The translations under genes were made by a program, and so were the position numbers. Source: Oenanthe sinensis (Eukaryota > Streptophyta > Magnoliopsida > Apiales > Apiaceae). Taken from it: a DNA stretch of 64,000 bases. The notes below the pieces were generated by a model that saw only the letters and a list, made by a program, of their open reading frames with translations, did not search any database and was not told where the DNA came from. Location: contig JAPMAC010000231.1 in the NCBI GenBank assembly GCA_028671895.1, positions 8,024,001-8,088,000 of the forward strand. The letters run 5' to 3'. Of this stretch, positions 16,659-27,244 are shown piece by piece (position 1 is the stretch's first letter; each line of letters begins with the position of its first letter).

Positions 16659-19484
16659 TTTTATGATCTGTGTTAGAGATTGTAGGTTTTCAATCCCTTG
16701 ATCTTGTCCTATAGCCACCAAGGGCTCAATATATCAATTGTAATTATTTGATACCAATTGATTAAAGAATATATCAAGATCGAGATTACATGCTTTACCT
16801 CGAGTCAATTGCTATTGTTCGACAAGTATTATGACTAAAAACACCAAAAATCAAAAAACTCCTTGGAAAATTTTGAAAATAAAAGTATATTGAAGAGTTT
16901 ATGATTTAGAACACAAATATAATTTTATTATTAGTGATTTTCGGATAAATAGTATATATTATCACTAACAAAAAAATTACAATTAATTGTAATGAAACAA
17001 TAACAAACTATCAATACGTGATAATTATCAATAATTTAAAAAATTAAATAATTATGCTCCTAATATCTCATCGAATTAAAATTATGAAACTAATAAACAT
17101 TGAATTGCTTCAATTCATAATTTTAATAAGATAAAATACCCTCCCTAAATACTAAATAATTATAGGAATGAAAATTAGCATTTAACTTCCTACACTATAT
17201 CTAATAATTGTTACTCAAGCATATGATAATTATACTCATAACAATTATCAATTATATATATAAGCTCGAGAAAGTAGTTGAAAAGAAATTCACAAGTTCT
17301 TTAAATATTGACATTTAATACTTATGATTCTTATAACAATTCCTCGCAGATATAAATAAATTTTGGAAATATTTCTTAGTATATAAAATATTGAGAATTT
17401 TATACACATAACCTAGAAAATACTTCGCCTTTCAATATTAGTGAATTTTGAAATATGCATTGATTACTTAGAATCGACATTCTAAATAATATCACTAATA
17501 TCAAAAGTGTTACAATTATTTATAACAAAACATTAAAATATCAGAGAAAAATATCAAAATAATTAAGCAAGATATCATTAACTGATACTCATAAAATATT
17601 TAACATACAAATAATGATGCTGCATTTTATTTTAATTCATTTAAATCATGAGACTGATATGACATCGAATTGTCAGACATCATAATTTAAATCAATTAAG
17701 ATAATATTCAAAGTTATGCTAGAACACCTAATTACCACGAATATATATAATATTGTAAGCACAATAATTATACTAGTAAGCACGAGGTACTGGATTTTAA
17801 ATTAATTCACATGTCCTTTCAATATGAAAAATTAAATACTTGTAAACTCATTTAAGAATTTCTTGTAAATGGGATTTCCAACAAATATGCACATAAATAA
17901 TATCTCAACTTTACTAACCAACTTAGACAAAATGAATTTATCAAGTTGTTTAGCAAATATCTGCAAGTTATTCGACTAAGGACTACTCTCGAAAGAAATG
18001 ATACATGGTGTCCACGCGTTTGTTCAGTGAAGTGGTGTGGAGATTATCCAGCAGAGTTGATGGAGTTTGACAGCTTTTAGGAATTACTTCCATGCCTTTC
18101 TTCCAACTTGCATTATCTATATCTATATAGCCAATTAGGTTAAACCTTGTATCTTTAGGGTACCTGATTCTAAGAATTAGTAATCCCTTAAGATATCTAA
18201 TAATTCATATCTTAGCTATAAGATTAGATTATCTGGTATCCATTTAGAAACTTGCACATAGGCATATTGAGAATAAAATATATGGTCTTTATGCACTTGA
18301 ATAAGTAATGAGATGATCATACCTCTATAGCTTGTCACTTCAGTTACATACCTGATTTTCCCTGATCAAGCTTATTAGTTTGTTGGCAAACCACTAAGCT
18401 TTAATCGCCATCATTGCAAATTTCGCATCTTCAAAAGATCCTTAACTTACTTTAAATGCCATCATTCTTTTGAATTACTTGTAATCCAAAAAGAATCGCA
18501 ACTCTTCCAACATGCTTATCTTGCACCTACTCTGCATTAACTTAGCAAAACTCTCTTGCCAAATTTTCATTAGTAGACCCACATATAATATAATCATGGT
18601 ATACTTGCACTAATATTACATTATCTGTGTGCCTTGTATTCTAGATAGATATATAAGTATGACAATCTTAATAAAATCATTTTCAAGTAATTAGCAGTTA
18701 GAGTGTCATACTATGTCCTTGACGGTTGCTTTATTTCCTACCTCCGTCATAGAGAGCTTGTGAAGAGAATGATACACAAATTCCAATAGATATGCAACTT
18801 CAAAGTCCATGAGTTGTTGTACATCAACTTTAACTTATAACTCATCATTCAGGTGTGCACTTGTTCACATTCATATGACAGATATTTATGCTTGAATGCT
18901 CGACAAGTGCTAGGAACATCCTACTGTTAGGCCGTCAACTTGTTTAGCCCTAATAGTATCAAGTCTCGTCTCTGGTGCTTGTAGTTAGATCTTGAAAGTC
19001 CCGAAGATTCTGTTTCCATCATCGTCGATACCTTCTGCTTTATAGTAACTTGTAGCAACAAGTTTGGCTATGTCCCTCGTAACAACGCCAATAATCATCC
19101 AGTCTCTGAAAACCCTTACAATACCAATTACAACCTTGTCTTGTGGTCTGGGTTCCAGCTCCAATAAATTCTGCCTTTCGTACTAATTAAGATCATCTTG
19201 TATTGCAATGACCCAATTTGGCTCAATCAGTGCTTATTTAATCTTCTCTAGGATACAAACTGTTAACAATTTTTCTTTCCCGAAGAATAATCATTTACTT
19301 TGCATAGAACTTCTAGTCTTTACTCTAGTATCCGGATCACTAAGAACTAGAATCCATGATTGACTTTGACTCCAAACCCTTTTTCTCGGCATATATATTC
19401 TTAATGTATTCCTTTAGACATTGTGTTGAGTACGACTAGTAGATCCTTCTTTTATTTGCTCCCCCTGAGTTGCTGCTAGGATGT
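16659..19484 (-). mobile_element. Element D: decayed copia pol and downstream region, minus strand
   Basis: On the minus strand, from 19476 to about 17900, remnants of the integrase-RT linker, RT and RNase H can be followed (CTCAGGGGGAGCAAATAAAAG at 19445-19465; the AGGTTTAACCTAATTGGCTAT-like RNase H block near 18125-18160). From 17900 to about 16930 it matches the DNA downstream of pol in F. Reverse-complemented, it aligns along its length with F 31320-32158 plus 40668-42330, so it is a second copy of the same family in opposite orientation. No frame stays open. 16659-16930 is AT-rich DNA presumably further downstream in D. Its gag side is missing where LTR C begins. Confidence 0.7.
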
Positions 19485-20213
19485 CATGAAGTGTTGGTGA
19501 GATTACGAAGTTCTATGAATATTAATCGTGATAACTCAACACTAGAACATGACAAGTAAATAATACTACGCCTACACAGAAATCAGGAGGAAATGAAGAT
19601 AAGGCAAATACAGTGAATTAAGACATTAGAAGAAGTTTGAAGTCTACTACATGTCACTGAAAGAAGTTCAGTTATATGCTCAAGCCTCAGTGAATAATAA
19701 TGTGTAAAGACTTTCAGAGTTTCAGAAGTGTTGAAGATTCAGTATAAAGTGCCACTAAAAGATTTCAGTGTATTAGCATTGATTAAAGATAGACATTGTT
19801 CAAAGCTTAGGAATCTAGAGGTATTGAAGACTAGTAAAGACAAAGGTTAAACAAGACAGCTGCAGTCTTGAATCTATACTCACTTAAAGAAGTTCGTTTA
19901 TACGTTCAAGCGTTAATGAAGAATATAGAATGAAGTATTCAAGATTGTGGTAGTAATGAAGATGTTGTCTACATACCTGAAAAGATTCCAGTGAAAGTAC
20001 TATGTTTATTGACAAACAGTGTTCGAAACAATGAACTTACTGCAAACTTAACAATGTACGTAAGGCAATAATACGAAGACCTTGATCGAAGTTAGTCATT
20101 TATGAACCAGATCAATTGCACTAAGCGTCAGCGGTTCGTGAAAGAAATCTGATTATTACCTATAGAAGAATTGTTAAGTTGAAGAATGTACTTGGAAAGA
20201 ACGTTTATTTATT

Positions 20214-20450
20214 AAGGTACGAAACGTGATTTGTAGAAGCTACAGCCAAACAGCTAAACATCTCAAAGGGTGCAGGGTATAAAGTATCACAATCTTGGTA
20301 CGAAAAGTGAAAGTTTCTGAACTATAGTCAGAGAACGGAAATAGCTCAGGGTAAAGGGTGTATTATGACAAGACTTTGGTACGAGAAATGGAAGTTGGTG
20401 AACTTCAGTCAAGGAATGAATAGGGGTCAAATTACAATGACTAAACTGCA
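20214..20450 (+). repeat. Approximately 80-bp tandem repeat, three copies, in LTR C
   Basis: TTGGTACGA-type unit starts near 20215, 20295 and 20376. The copies share GGTACGAAA, then an AAGT/GAACT block, then AAAGGGTG or AGGGGTC followed by TCACAA or ATGACAA. They are diverged but collinear. Confidence 0.75.
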
Positions 20451-20468
20451 CTTTGACCATGTTAAATC

Positions 20469-20600
20469 TATCGCCATGACAAATCGCCTAGTAGATTTCA
20501 AAGGAGAAAATCTCTCATTACAATCAACACCTGCAATCGCCCATTAGATTTAACGTATGCTTCTAGTACTAAAATCGCCTGTTAGCTTCTAATGCTACTA
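20469..20600 (+). repeat. ATCGCC motif array upstream of TATA in LTR C
   Basis: CTATCGCC, AAATCGCCTAGTAGATTTC, CAATCGCCCATTAGATTT, AAATCGCCTGTTAGCTTC and CTATCGACC follow within 130 bp. They end about 60 bp before the TATATATAG box. The spacing is irregular. This is the third kind of array in a SIRE-type LTR here. Confidence 0.6.
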
Positions 20601-21225
20601 TCGACCCCAAGCTCAGCCAATCAGATTCAAGCAGCTACTTTATTGAACTCAAGTCTACACTATATATAGAAGACAACCAGTTCATTTTGAAAGAGAGGAG
20701 AGTCTTCCCCAGTAAAAATAAGAGAGAGCATCAACCATGTCCAAGAGCAAGAAGACATAATTTATACACATTCATACCTTGCTTCCGGTTAAATATTAGG
20801 ACCCAGTTCTTTAACGAAAAATGCCCAGGACTCCTAAATATTACTCTCTACGGACTCAGTTTTTCATTGTACTAATTTAGATATATTTGTATAGGAACTG
20901 AGCCTTATATTTTTGTGTTAGTAGCAAAGAACTCATTTTGTTCTTCGGGAACCAGTTATATTTTTAACTGGGTGTAGCAACCTCCGGGTATATATAAAAA
21001 AGATATATTCCCCAAATCTTGTCCCGTTTATTTAACTTGCTAATTTTTTTGAACCTAATTGATTTATCCGGACATACAAAAATTTAGTAAGCAGCTCTCT
21101 TAAACACTACAAATGGTCAAACCCACTCTGAAGCAATAATTTATTTATCCACAAATTTTGAAAAGAATTTACATTATTATGAGTATCGTATTCAACCCCC
21201 TTTCTACGATACTTCAGACCTAACA

Positions 21226-21949
21226 ATTAAGTTTGTTGTATAAACTTTTATAAAATTTATTTTGTAAACTTTTATAAGTATATATTATAAATTTTAATTA
21301 GTTTTTTTTATAAATTTAATAAAGTTTAAGATTTAAATTTATTAAACGTTTTTTTTGTGGTCCATTTTTTAATCGAAACAGTAGTACTCGGCCGGGGATG
21401 TCAAGTCAGGTACTTGCAAGTATTTGAGAATTTGAATAAATGTACCTCACTTGCCTTTTTGGACAACAAATTGCACCTGCGGGAACCAACAGTGTAACGC
21501 GTCCAGGCATCCAAGTTGTGTTGTGTGTGTTGTGTGTGACGTTTTACACGTGCCAAAGTATTTACAACATACAAGCTGAGCGCCCTCAAACAACTCAGGC
21601 AGTAAGCGCCCTCTACATCAAGTACTGAATTCACCTTCAACAACTTGTACTACCTGCGCCCTCAACATCGAGTATAAGAATCGCCCCCCTCATCTAAAAT
21701 TGCCCCTTGCTATTTATTGAATAAGCGCCCCTTGCATTAATTTTTATTTTAAATTTATTTATTTTTTCAGAAAGTTTAAAATTCTTAAAAACTTAAATTT
21801 TTATTTAATATTAATTTACCATATTTTAATTTTTAATAAAATTTGAAATTCTTGAAAATTAATTTGTTGTATATTTTTATTTTTGATTAATTTATTTTCT
21901 AAGAAAATTAAAAATTCTGTAAATCTAAATTTTTCTTAAATATTAATTC
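21226..21949 (+). other. Unassigned AT-rich spacer with GCGCCC repeats
   Basis: 21226-21380 and 21730-21945 are very AT-rich. Between them, 21390-21735 holds a GC-richer stretch in which GCGCCC or CGCCCC recurs (near 21580, 21607, 21656, 21684, 21724), plus a TGTGTTG run at about 21517-21538. It may be the leader of F or a small insertion that removed F's PBS. I see no gene. Confidence 0.4.
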
Positions 21950-23246
21950 GAGGGTGCTCAAGGGTTAGTAGTTGAAGATTTTTCCGGGTATTGAAGACAA
22001 CTGATATTGACTGAAGATTATCCAATGAGGTTAATTCTGGAACAGGTTGAAGAAATTGTGGTACTAATTTTCTCAGAGGTTTACTCCATAGGATCCCACT
22101 AATATTTTGGAAGCTGCAAAAGAAGAGATTAATTTGGGTACAGTTTTTGGGTAATTAGAGTTGTATTTTTTGATGAAAAATCTAAGGGGTTTGAAGTAGT
22201 GAAGGAGAACAGATTGGACTACCTGGAATCTCAGTACAAGCCTTAAAGATTATTCAACAGAGAGATTACAGGACGTTCGTGCTAACACTACAGATCATCT
22301 GGAACACAGGGATACAACCAACAGGAATTTAAGGATACAACCACATTGTCTGTAAAAGACCTGTATGTGCTGAAGGCCTATGAACTAGAACAAGTGCTGA
22401 AGAAGTTAATATTTGGTAAAGCAGGTTGTTAGCATATCCACTGTATTTGTGACCCAGGAACCAAATTTGATTGAATTCAAGGTTGAGAACCTCTGAACAG
22501 AAACGAATTGATCCTAGAAGCTGAATTGAAGATGTAGTAGCTCGAGGTAGTGGTCAAGGTGTTATAAGTGAATTTGACACTTTGGAATAACTTGAGAACT
22601 GAACAGCAAGTCAAGCCTGCAGGGCAATAAGAAGTTCAGTGACATCAGATTCAGACGGAATCCCAATTCTATAACTAAGGTCCTTACCTATAGATTCCGT
22701 AAAGGAGATTTTCAAGAACAGTTCAAGAGGCGGTTGCAAAACAGGGATGGTTGGAAATAGAAGACAAGATCAGGGGTTTGCTACACAGTTTGAAAAAGCC
22801 TGTACAAGAAAATGATGACAGACACTATATTGGGTTGAAGCAGGAATCTCAAGCATTAATGAGGATGCAGCAAGGGAAAGCATATTGTGGTGAAGTTAAA
22901 TGCAAAGCTGATTCTATCAGTGACAGTGATGAACCAAATGGATATCTGACATCAATGACAAACACTGGAGATTAATCACTAAGCACTTCATAGGTATACA
23001 TTCTTACTGTTATACGTTTATCTAATTCAGAACTGTATGATGATTAGGTATTGAAATGTATTATATTCATGTCAGCATGTTAGCATCTTAGGACTTAAAT
23101 GTTTAATTGATTGCTAAGAATAAGATTGCATGCTAGGATTCATGAGTTTAATTAGTACATTTCATACTTGATTTTATATGCAGTAAAATGAATATCTAGA
23201 ATTAGATAGAGTGTTCTAGACGGTTAGGTGTATCCCTGAATATTTG
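21950..23246 (+). pseudogene. gag: Gag remnant of element F, copy 1
   Basis: Scattered gag similarity: the segment near 22358-22404 reads DLYVLKAYELEQV, equivalent to LERLYGVLKTYELEQ in B. 22751-22975 reads ESQALMRMQQGKAYCGEVK...SDSDEPNGYLTSM, the acidic section that follows the zinc knuckle in A and B. The frame is broken repeatedly and TAA interrupts at 22973. Not functional. The part from 22461 on is repeated at 28762. Confidence 0.65.
22461..23246 (+). repeat. 786-bp direct repeat, left copy (empty insertion site)
   Basis: Begins CCAAATTTGATTGAATTC, with gag-type DNA continuing uninterrupted to its left, and ends CCTGAATATTTG. The same 786 bp occur at 28762-29547 with only scattered substitutions and no length difference. 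Here the CCAAA target of element E is uninterrupted; in the right copy E is attached to it. Confidence 0.9.
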
Positions 23247-23304
23247 GCCAAATGAAAATACTGAATTTAGACAGCTTTATATCTATAAATATGTAAATAA
23301 TTCC
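23247..23304. other. Filler DNA at rearrangement junction, partly templated
   Basis: 58 bp belonging neither to gag nor to the aligned LTR. Bases 23262-23293 (32 nt) are identical to 23359-23390, about 100 bp further into the adjoining LTR. The right LTR's version of this 32-mer has one mismatch. A templated insertion at a junction is the usual mark of error-prone end joining. CCAAA also occurs at 23248-23252. Confidence 0.75.
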
Positions 23305-24105
23305 GCTGGTCATTTATATATGTAAATATCGAATATTGGATGCACGATTCTTAAATAATGAATTTAGACAGCTTTATATCTATAAATATGCGTGCCGTTC
23401 AGAAAAGGAACGGAGACCGAGGAGTGGTGTGCGTGGCTGACAAACGAAAGGGGAGGGGGTGCTCCGTGTATAAAAAAATATGAGGGGGATTAAAGGGGGA
23501 GAAGATACAGGGGAGAGAGAGAGAAACAGAGAGGAGATAATTTGGGGTGGGTGTTGGTCGGGGGTAGAGGGGTGGGAACCGGGTAGATTTAGGTTTATAA
23601 AATATATACTATATATATATTTAAAAACTTTTAAAATTTATAAAAATATATTTTCTAAAATCAGTTAATATCACGATTAATATCTAAATAATTTTAAATA
23701 ATTCGGAAAGTTCAATAAAAATATTTTAGGGAAAAATATATATTTTATTATTTTCAAAACTAATTAAAAATAATAATTTTCCAAAATATTTAAATATTTC
23801 AATTATTCAAAAATATAAAAAATACTAATTTTTTTTAATATCAAAATAATTTACTCAAAATAAAATTTTCAACCGAAGAAAAATACCGACTCGAGATACT
23901 GACCTGATCAGTAAAATAACTTTAAAAAAAAATTAAACTGAACTCATCCCCACTGGACTGAAAATAATTTCTAAAATAATAATAATAATATGGAAATGCA
24001 TCCAAATGGAATAAAATATAAAAAAATTATTCCTCTTCTTTTGAGAAAACCAATAAAATATTTAAATAACAAAAATAAATTTTGAAAAATATCCGAGTTG
24101 TTACA
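23305..24105 (-). repeat. Truncated 3' LTR of element E (801 bp)
   Basis: Minus-strand start TGTAACAACTCGG at 24105. Aligns without net length change to 27961-28761. The remaining 2.5 kb of the LTR are missing. Includes a GAGAGAGAGAAACAGAGA stretch at 23513-23532. Confidence 0.85.
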
Positions 24106-24117
24106 TTCTACCCTGCT
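24106..24117 (-). promoter_or_regulatory. Polypurine tract of element E
   Basis: Minus strand AGCAGGGTAGAA, directly before the LTR's TGTAACAAC. Confidence 0.7.
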
Positions 24118-25422
24118 TATAAGGATTCCGTCCTCGGAATCATCTGAGGAAAGCACTACGGTTCTTTTTGCTAACTTTCTATTCCCGATACTTAGATTGA
24201 TGTTCCAACTTATTGATTCTTCCACAACATCCTCGATAATACTAACTATTTAATCTTTAACACTCATCCTCGTTGGTTTAAATTTTCTACCAGTTTCTCT
24301 CTACAGGAAAAAAAATCTGGTTGTACCACCACGTTTTCACACTCCATCATGAGCCTAGCAATTGAGATTAAACGTTCTTCGCCTTAATACATGAAATAAT
24401 ATATGTGCATTTTACAAAACCCGTGATAGCGTCAATCGGTATGTAACTTCTCCTAAAACCTTGAATTAAATCGGTAGCCTTATCGCAGCTTTAAATTCTT
24501 GTTAGCAAAGTTACTTCAGCCCGACCTGGTTGACATACCTCCAAAACTTTTAGAGATAATAAGAATCACGGAACTTTGAAGAGAAAAAAAATTTCATATC
24601 AAAGAAAGTGTCACAAATTTTGAGTTTTAAAGTAAACCTCATTTGAAATGTAAAAATAACATAGTGATCAATATGATCAAAAGAACTTAATGTTGTGTGC
24701 CTTGGGTCAGACACTTACAATGAAAGGTTATTAGCCTTCTTGTAATGCACAACTCACAAGTGACAGTGTCCCATCAAACTTCGATCACACAGACAGATAG
24801 TCCTTGTGTCCCCTATAAATAAGGCTGTTAACCTCAGTTGGAGTAGAGAAATAGGAAAGGAATTTAAAATCAGGTTAATAATTGATGCATTTTGACAAAT
24901 AATATTTTTGATACACACCATGGATTAAAACTGAAAAAACTCCAAATGTGTTATTTCTTAGAGAAAAGAAAATATTAATACATAATAAACAAGTGCAGGA
25001 TATATTCTTTATCAAAAGTCTTTTAGGAAAAGGTATCAAAATAAATCATTAATGGAAAAAGGTAATCAAAATAATTCATAAATGAGGAAGGTAATGTCAA
25101 GGTCTCCATCGATGTCTTCTTTGTCGGCTCTTCTGATGGATAGTCGTTCGATTCTAAAGTTTTTCTTCTCTGCGTTCGAAATTTATCGATACCCTACTTC
25201 GTCGTCGACTCGTAATAGTCCTTGAAGATTCCACAATAAACATCTATAGCTGCAAGGAGTTCTATCCAGCTTAGCACAACCATCTCCAACAAATATAACA
25301 ATCTTAACTTAATCATTGGTACTATATCCAATAGTCCAACACGAACTCTATATGAACTCTGACGTTCCTCACTTAACTATACACACTCCTACACACTCTC
25401 GTTTCTAGTTTCTATAATCTTA
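24118..25422 (-). other. Internal region of element E, no gag-pol
   Basis: 1.3 kb between polypurine tract and PBS. There is a short minus-strand open stretch near 24225-23971 (EESISWNINLSIGN), but nothing resembling gag, protease, RT or integrase. The GGACGGAATCC block near 24124-24137 is the only part recognisably shared with G. The element would need another element's proteins to move. Confidence 0.65.
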
Positions 25423-25434
25423 GCTCTGATACCA
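25423..25434 (-). promoter_or_regulatory. Primer-binding site of element E
   Basis: Minus strand TGGTATCAGAGC, a perfect initiator Met-tRNA complement, two bases inside the LTR end GTCACA. Confidence 0.9.
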
Positions 25435-26357
25435 ACTGTGACGCCCTCCGAACCCGGGGTCTAGATTTGGGGGTCACCAACCAATCAACAATAAGATATA
25501 ATAAAATAATGAATCAGAGGCGCACTGACCCCGCCAACAACTAAGGATCGCTAATAGGTTATAGTATGAAATTAAGCAGCTGGAACTAAAAGTAAATCCA
25601 AAACTCAAATCCATAAGTTTACATAAGTTTTAAGTCTAAATTCATTTTATTACACATTCTATCTACAACAAAATTGTAAACAACTAAATACCTGGGAAGC
25701 CCGAGAAGCGAGCCGCCCTAACACCTGAGGCTCTCTATGCCCGCTAGAGCTACCACTGTGACTCATACTGGATATCTGGCAGAATTTAATAAAAAGCAAG
25801 AGTGAGCCAAAGAAATGCTCAGCAAGTATATAAACAATTGAAATTAAATCAAGATATGAGATCTGTATAGAGAACAGAATATAAAACAGTTTATTATAAA
25901 AACAGAACAGTAAATAAATCACAGTTTATCTCAACTGAAACAATGCAGTATGTCATCAAAATGAATCAACTGCTCAAAATCAATATATAATAGCCACACA
26001 GGCAATATGGATTGGATAACACAAATAAACACTATTGCCCACTGATCAGATTTCAAAAGTAATAGGACCCCTTTATATCTCATCGGTACATTAGTATATA
26101 CATATATATAACAAGGATTTCAAAATATAGGTACCAAAATAGGCAAGTAATGTTAGCCTATAGGAAGATGGATTGGTTACCATATCCTCCTTAACTCCGC
26201 TGGACCTACTCCCTGGCCACTTAGGCTACAGAAATTCCAATCCAATAGAGCAACCCCAAATAAAACAAGGTATGCTTAATTTCAAATACATACCATATCC
26301 TCGTTATTTACTACGATAACATTAGATATGATGTGTTTATTATAATCATCTTCCAAT

Positions 26358-26690
26358 ATTCAGAGTACGAATAATAAATAGCTCTGATGCACATAATAAA
26401 ACAGAAATCATAAATAGTTCTGAACAATAACTATTTATCATGATACGAATAATCGAAACAGTAAAATAAAAGTTTTTAGGATGATCAAGGAGAAAATACT
26501 TGCAATAATAAGTAACTCTGTTGCGCAATAAAACAGAGTACGAATAACAAGTAACTCTGATGCACAGAATAAAACATGAATCATAAATAGTTCTGAACAA
26601 TAACTATTTATCATGATATGAATAATCGAAACAGTAAAACAAAAGTGTTTAAGAGGATCAAAGAAGAAATACTTGCCTGATATATATGCA
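26358..26690 (-). repeat. Tandem duplication, period about 177 bp, in LTR E
   Basis: The segment from AGAGTACGAATAA (26358) to the AAAATACTTGC end near 26505 recurs from 26535 to 26680. Both contain AAATAGTTCTGAACAATAAC and TTTATCATGATA. Only substitutions and small indels separate them. Confidence 0.85.
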
Positions 26691-27012
26691 GTCATAAGCT
26701 GGAATGGGTCGACTACACTGCCCGTCTCACTGTATCACCTTTTAATAATTATTTAATCTGACGCTCTTGCGGTTGCTACGAGTCTGAACTATTGAGATCG
26801 AGTCCGCACGTTTACATCTATAGTCAAATATAATACGGTACTTTAATCCTTGAAGTACCTCGCTATATTCTACGAGCGTTTATAACTCAATTATACTGAT
26901 ATACTTATCTCAGACATATTCCTATTAACAAGAAAACTTACATCAAACCCAACAACCAATAAATAAAAATATAAACTCAACTATTAACTAATTCTCAAAC
27001 AACCAGTTAACC

Positions 27013-27244
27013 CTCAAGACTCGATTATAAAATAACAATTAATCCTCGAGACACGAATATAAATAAACAATTAATTCTCGAGACACGAATATAAATAAAC
27101 AATTAATCCTCGAGACTCGAATATAAATAAATAATTAATTCTCGAGACTCGAATATAAATAAACAATTAATCATCGAGACTCGAATATAAATAAACAATT
27201 AATCCACGAAACTCGAATATAAATAAACAATTAATCCTCGAACA
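27013..27244 (-). repeat. 32-bp tandem array with CTCGAG core in LTR E
   Basis: Seven units with start points exactly 32 bp apart (27013, 27045, 27077, 27109, 27141, 27173, 27205) and a partial eighth at 27237. Consensus is CTCGAGACTCGAATATAAAT followed by AAACAATTAATC. Divergence is highest at the edges (CTCAAG, ATCGAG, CACGAA). Confidence 0.95.

Larger units (their letters stand above)
19485..21225 (+). repeat. LTR C: SIRE-type LTR (about 1.74 kb), probably the 5' LTR of element F
   Basis: The right end TTCAACCCCCTTTCTACGAT...GACCTAACA is the same type as LTR A, and GTCATTTATGAACCAGA...GCACTAAGCGTCAG near 20094-20131 matches LTR A 10725-10758. GATAACTCAACAC near 19530 matches the early part of LTR B. 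The left edge is put at TGTTGG, where homology to D stops; the flank reads TGAAG. No TGAAG follows 21225, arguing against a solo LTR. No PBS is visible after 21225, so the link to F is tentative. A TATATATAG TATA box lies at 20661-20669. Confidence 0.68.

Noticed and set aside
19485..21225. LTR C as a simple solo LTR in D
   Set aside because: D's homology does not resume after 21225 and no TGAAG duplication is there.
23253..23254. TG after CCAAA at 23248-23252 as the true end of E's left LTR with a target duplication
   Set aside because: The right LTR does not contain the following 50 bp, which are filler copied from nearby; the match CCAAA may be chance or part of the filler. The secure left LTR edge is 23305.
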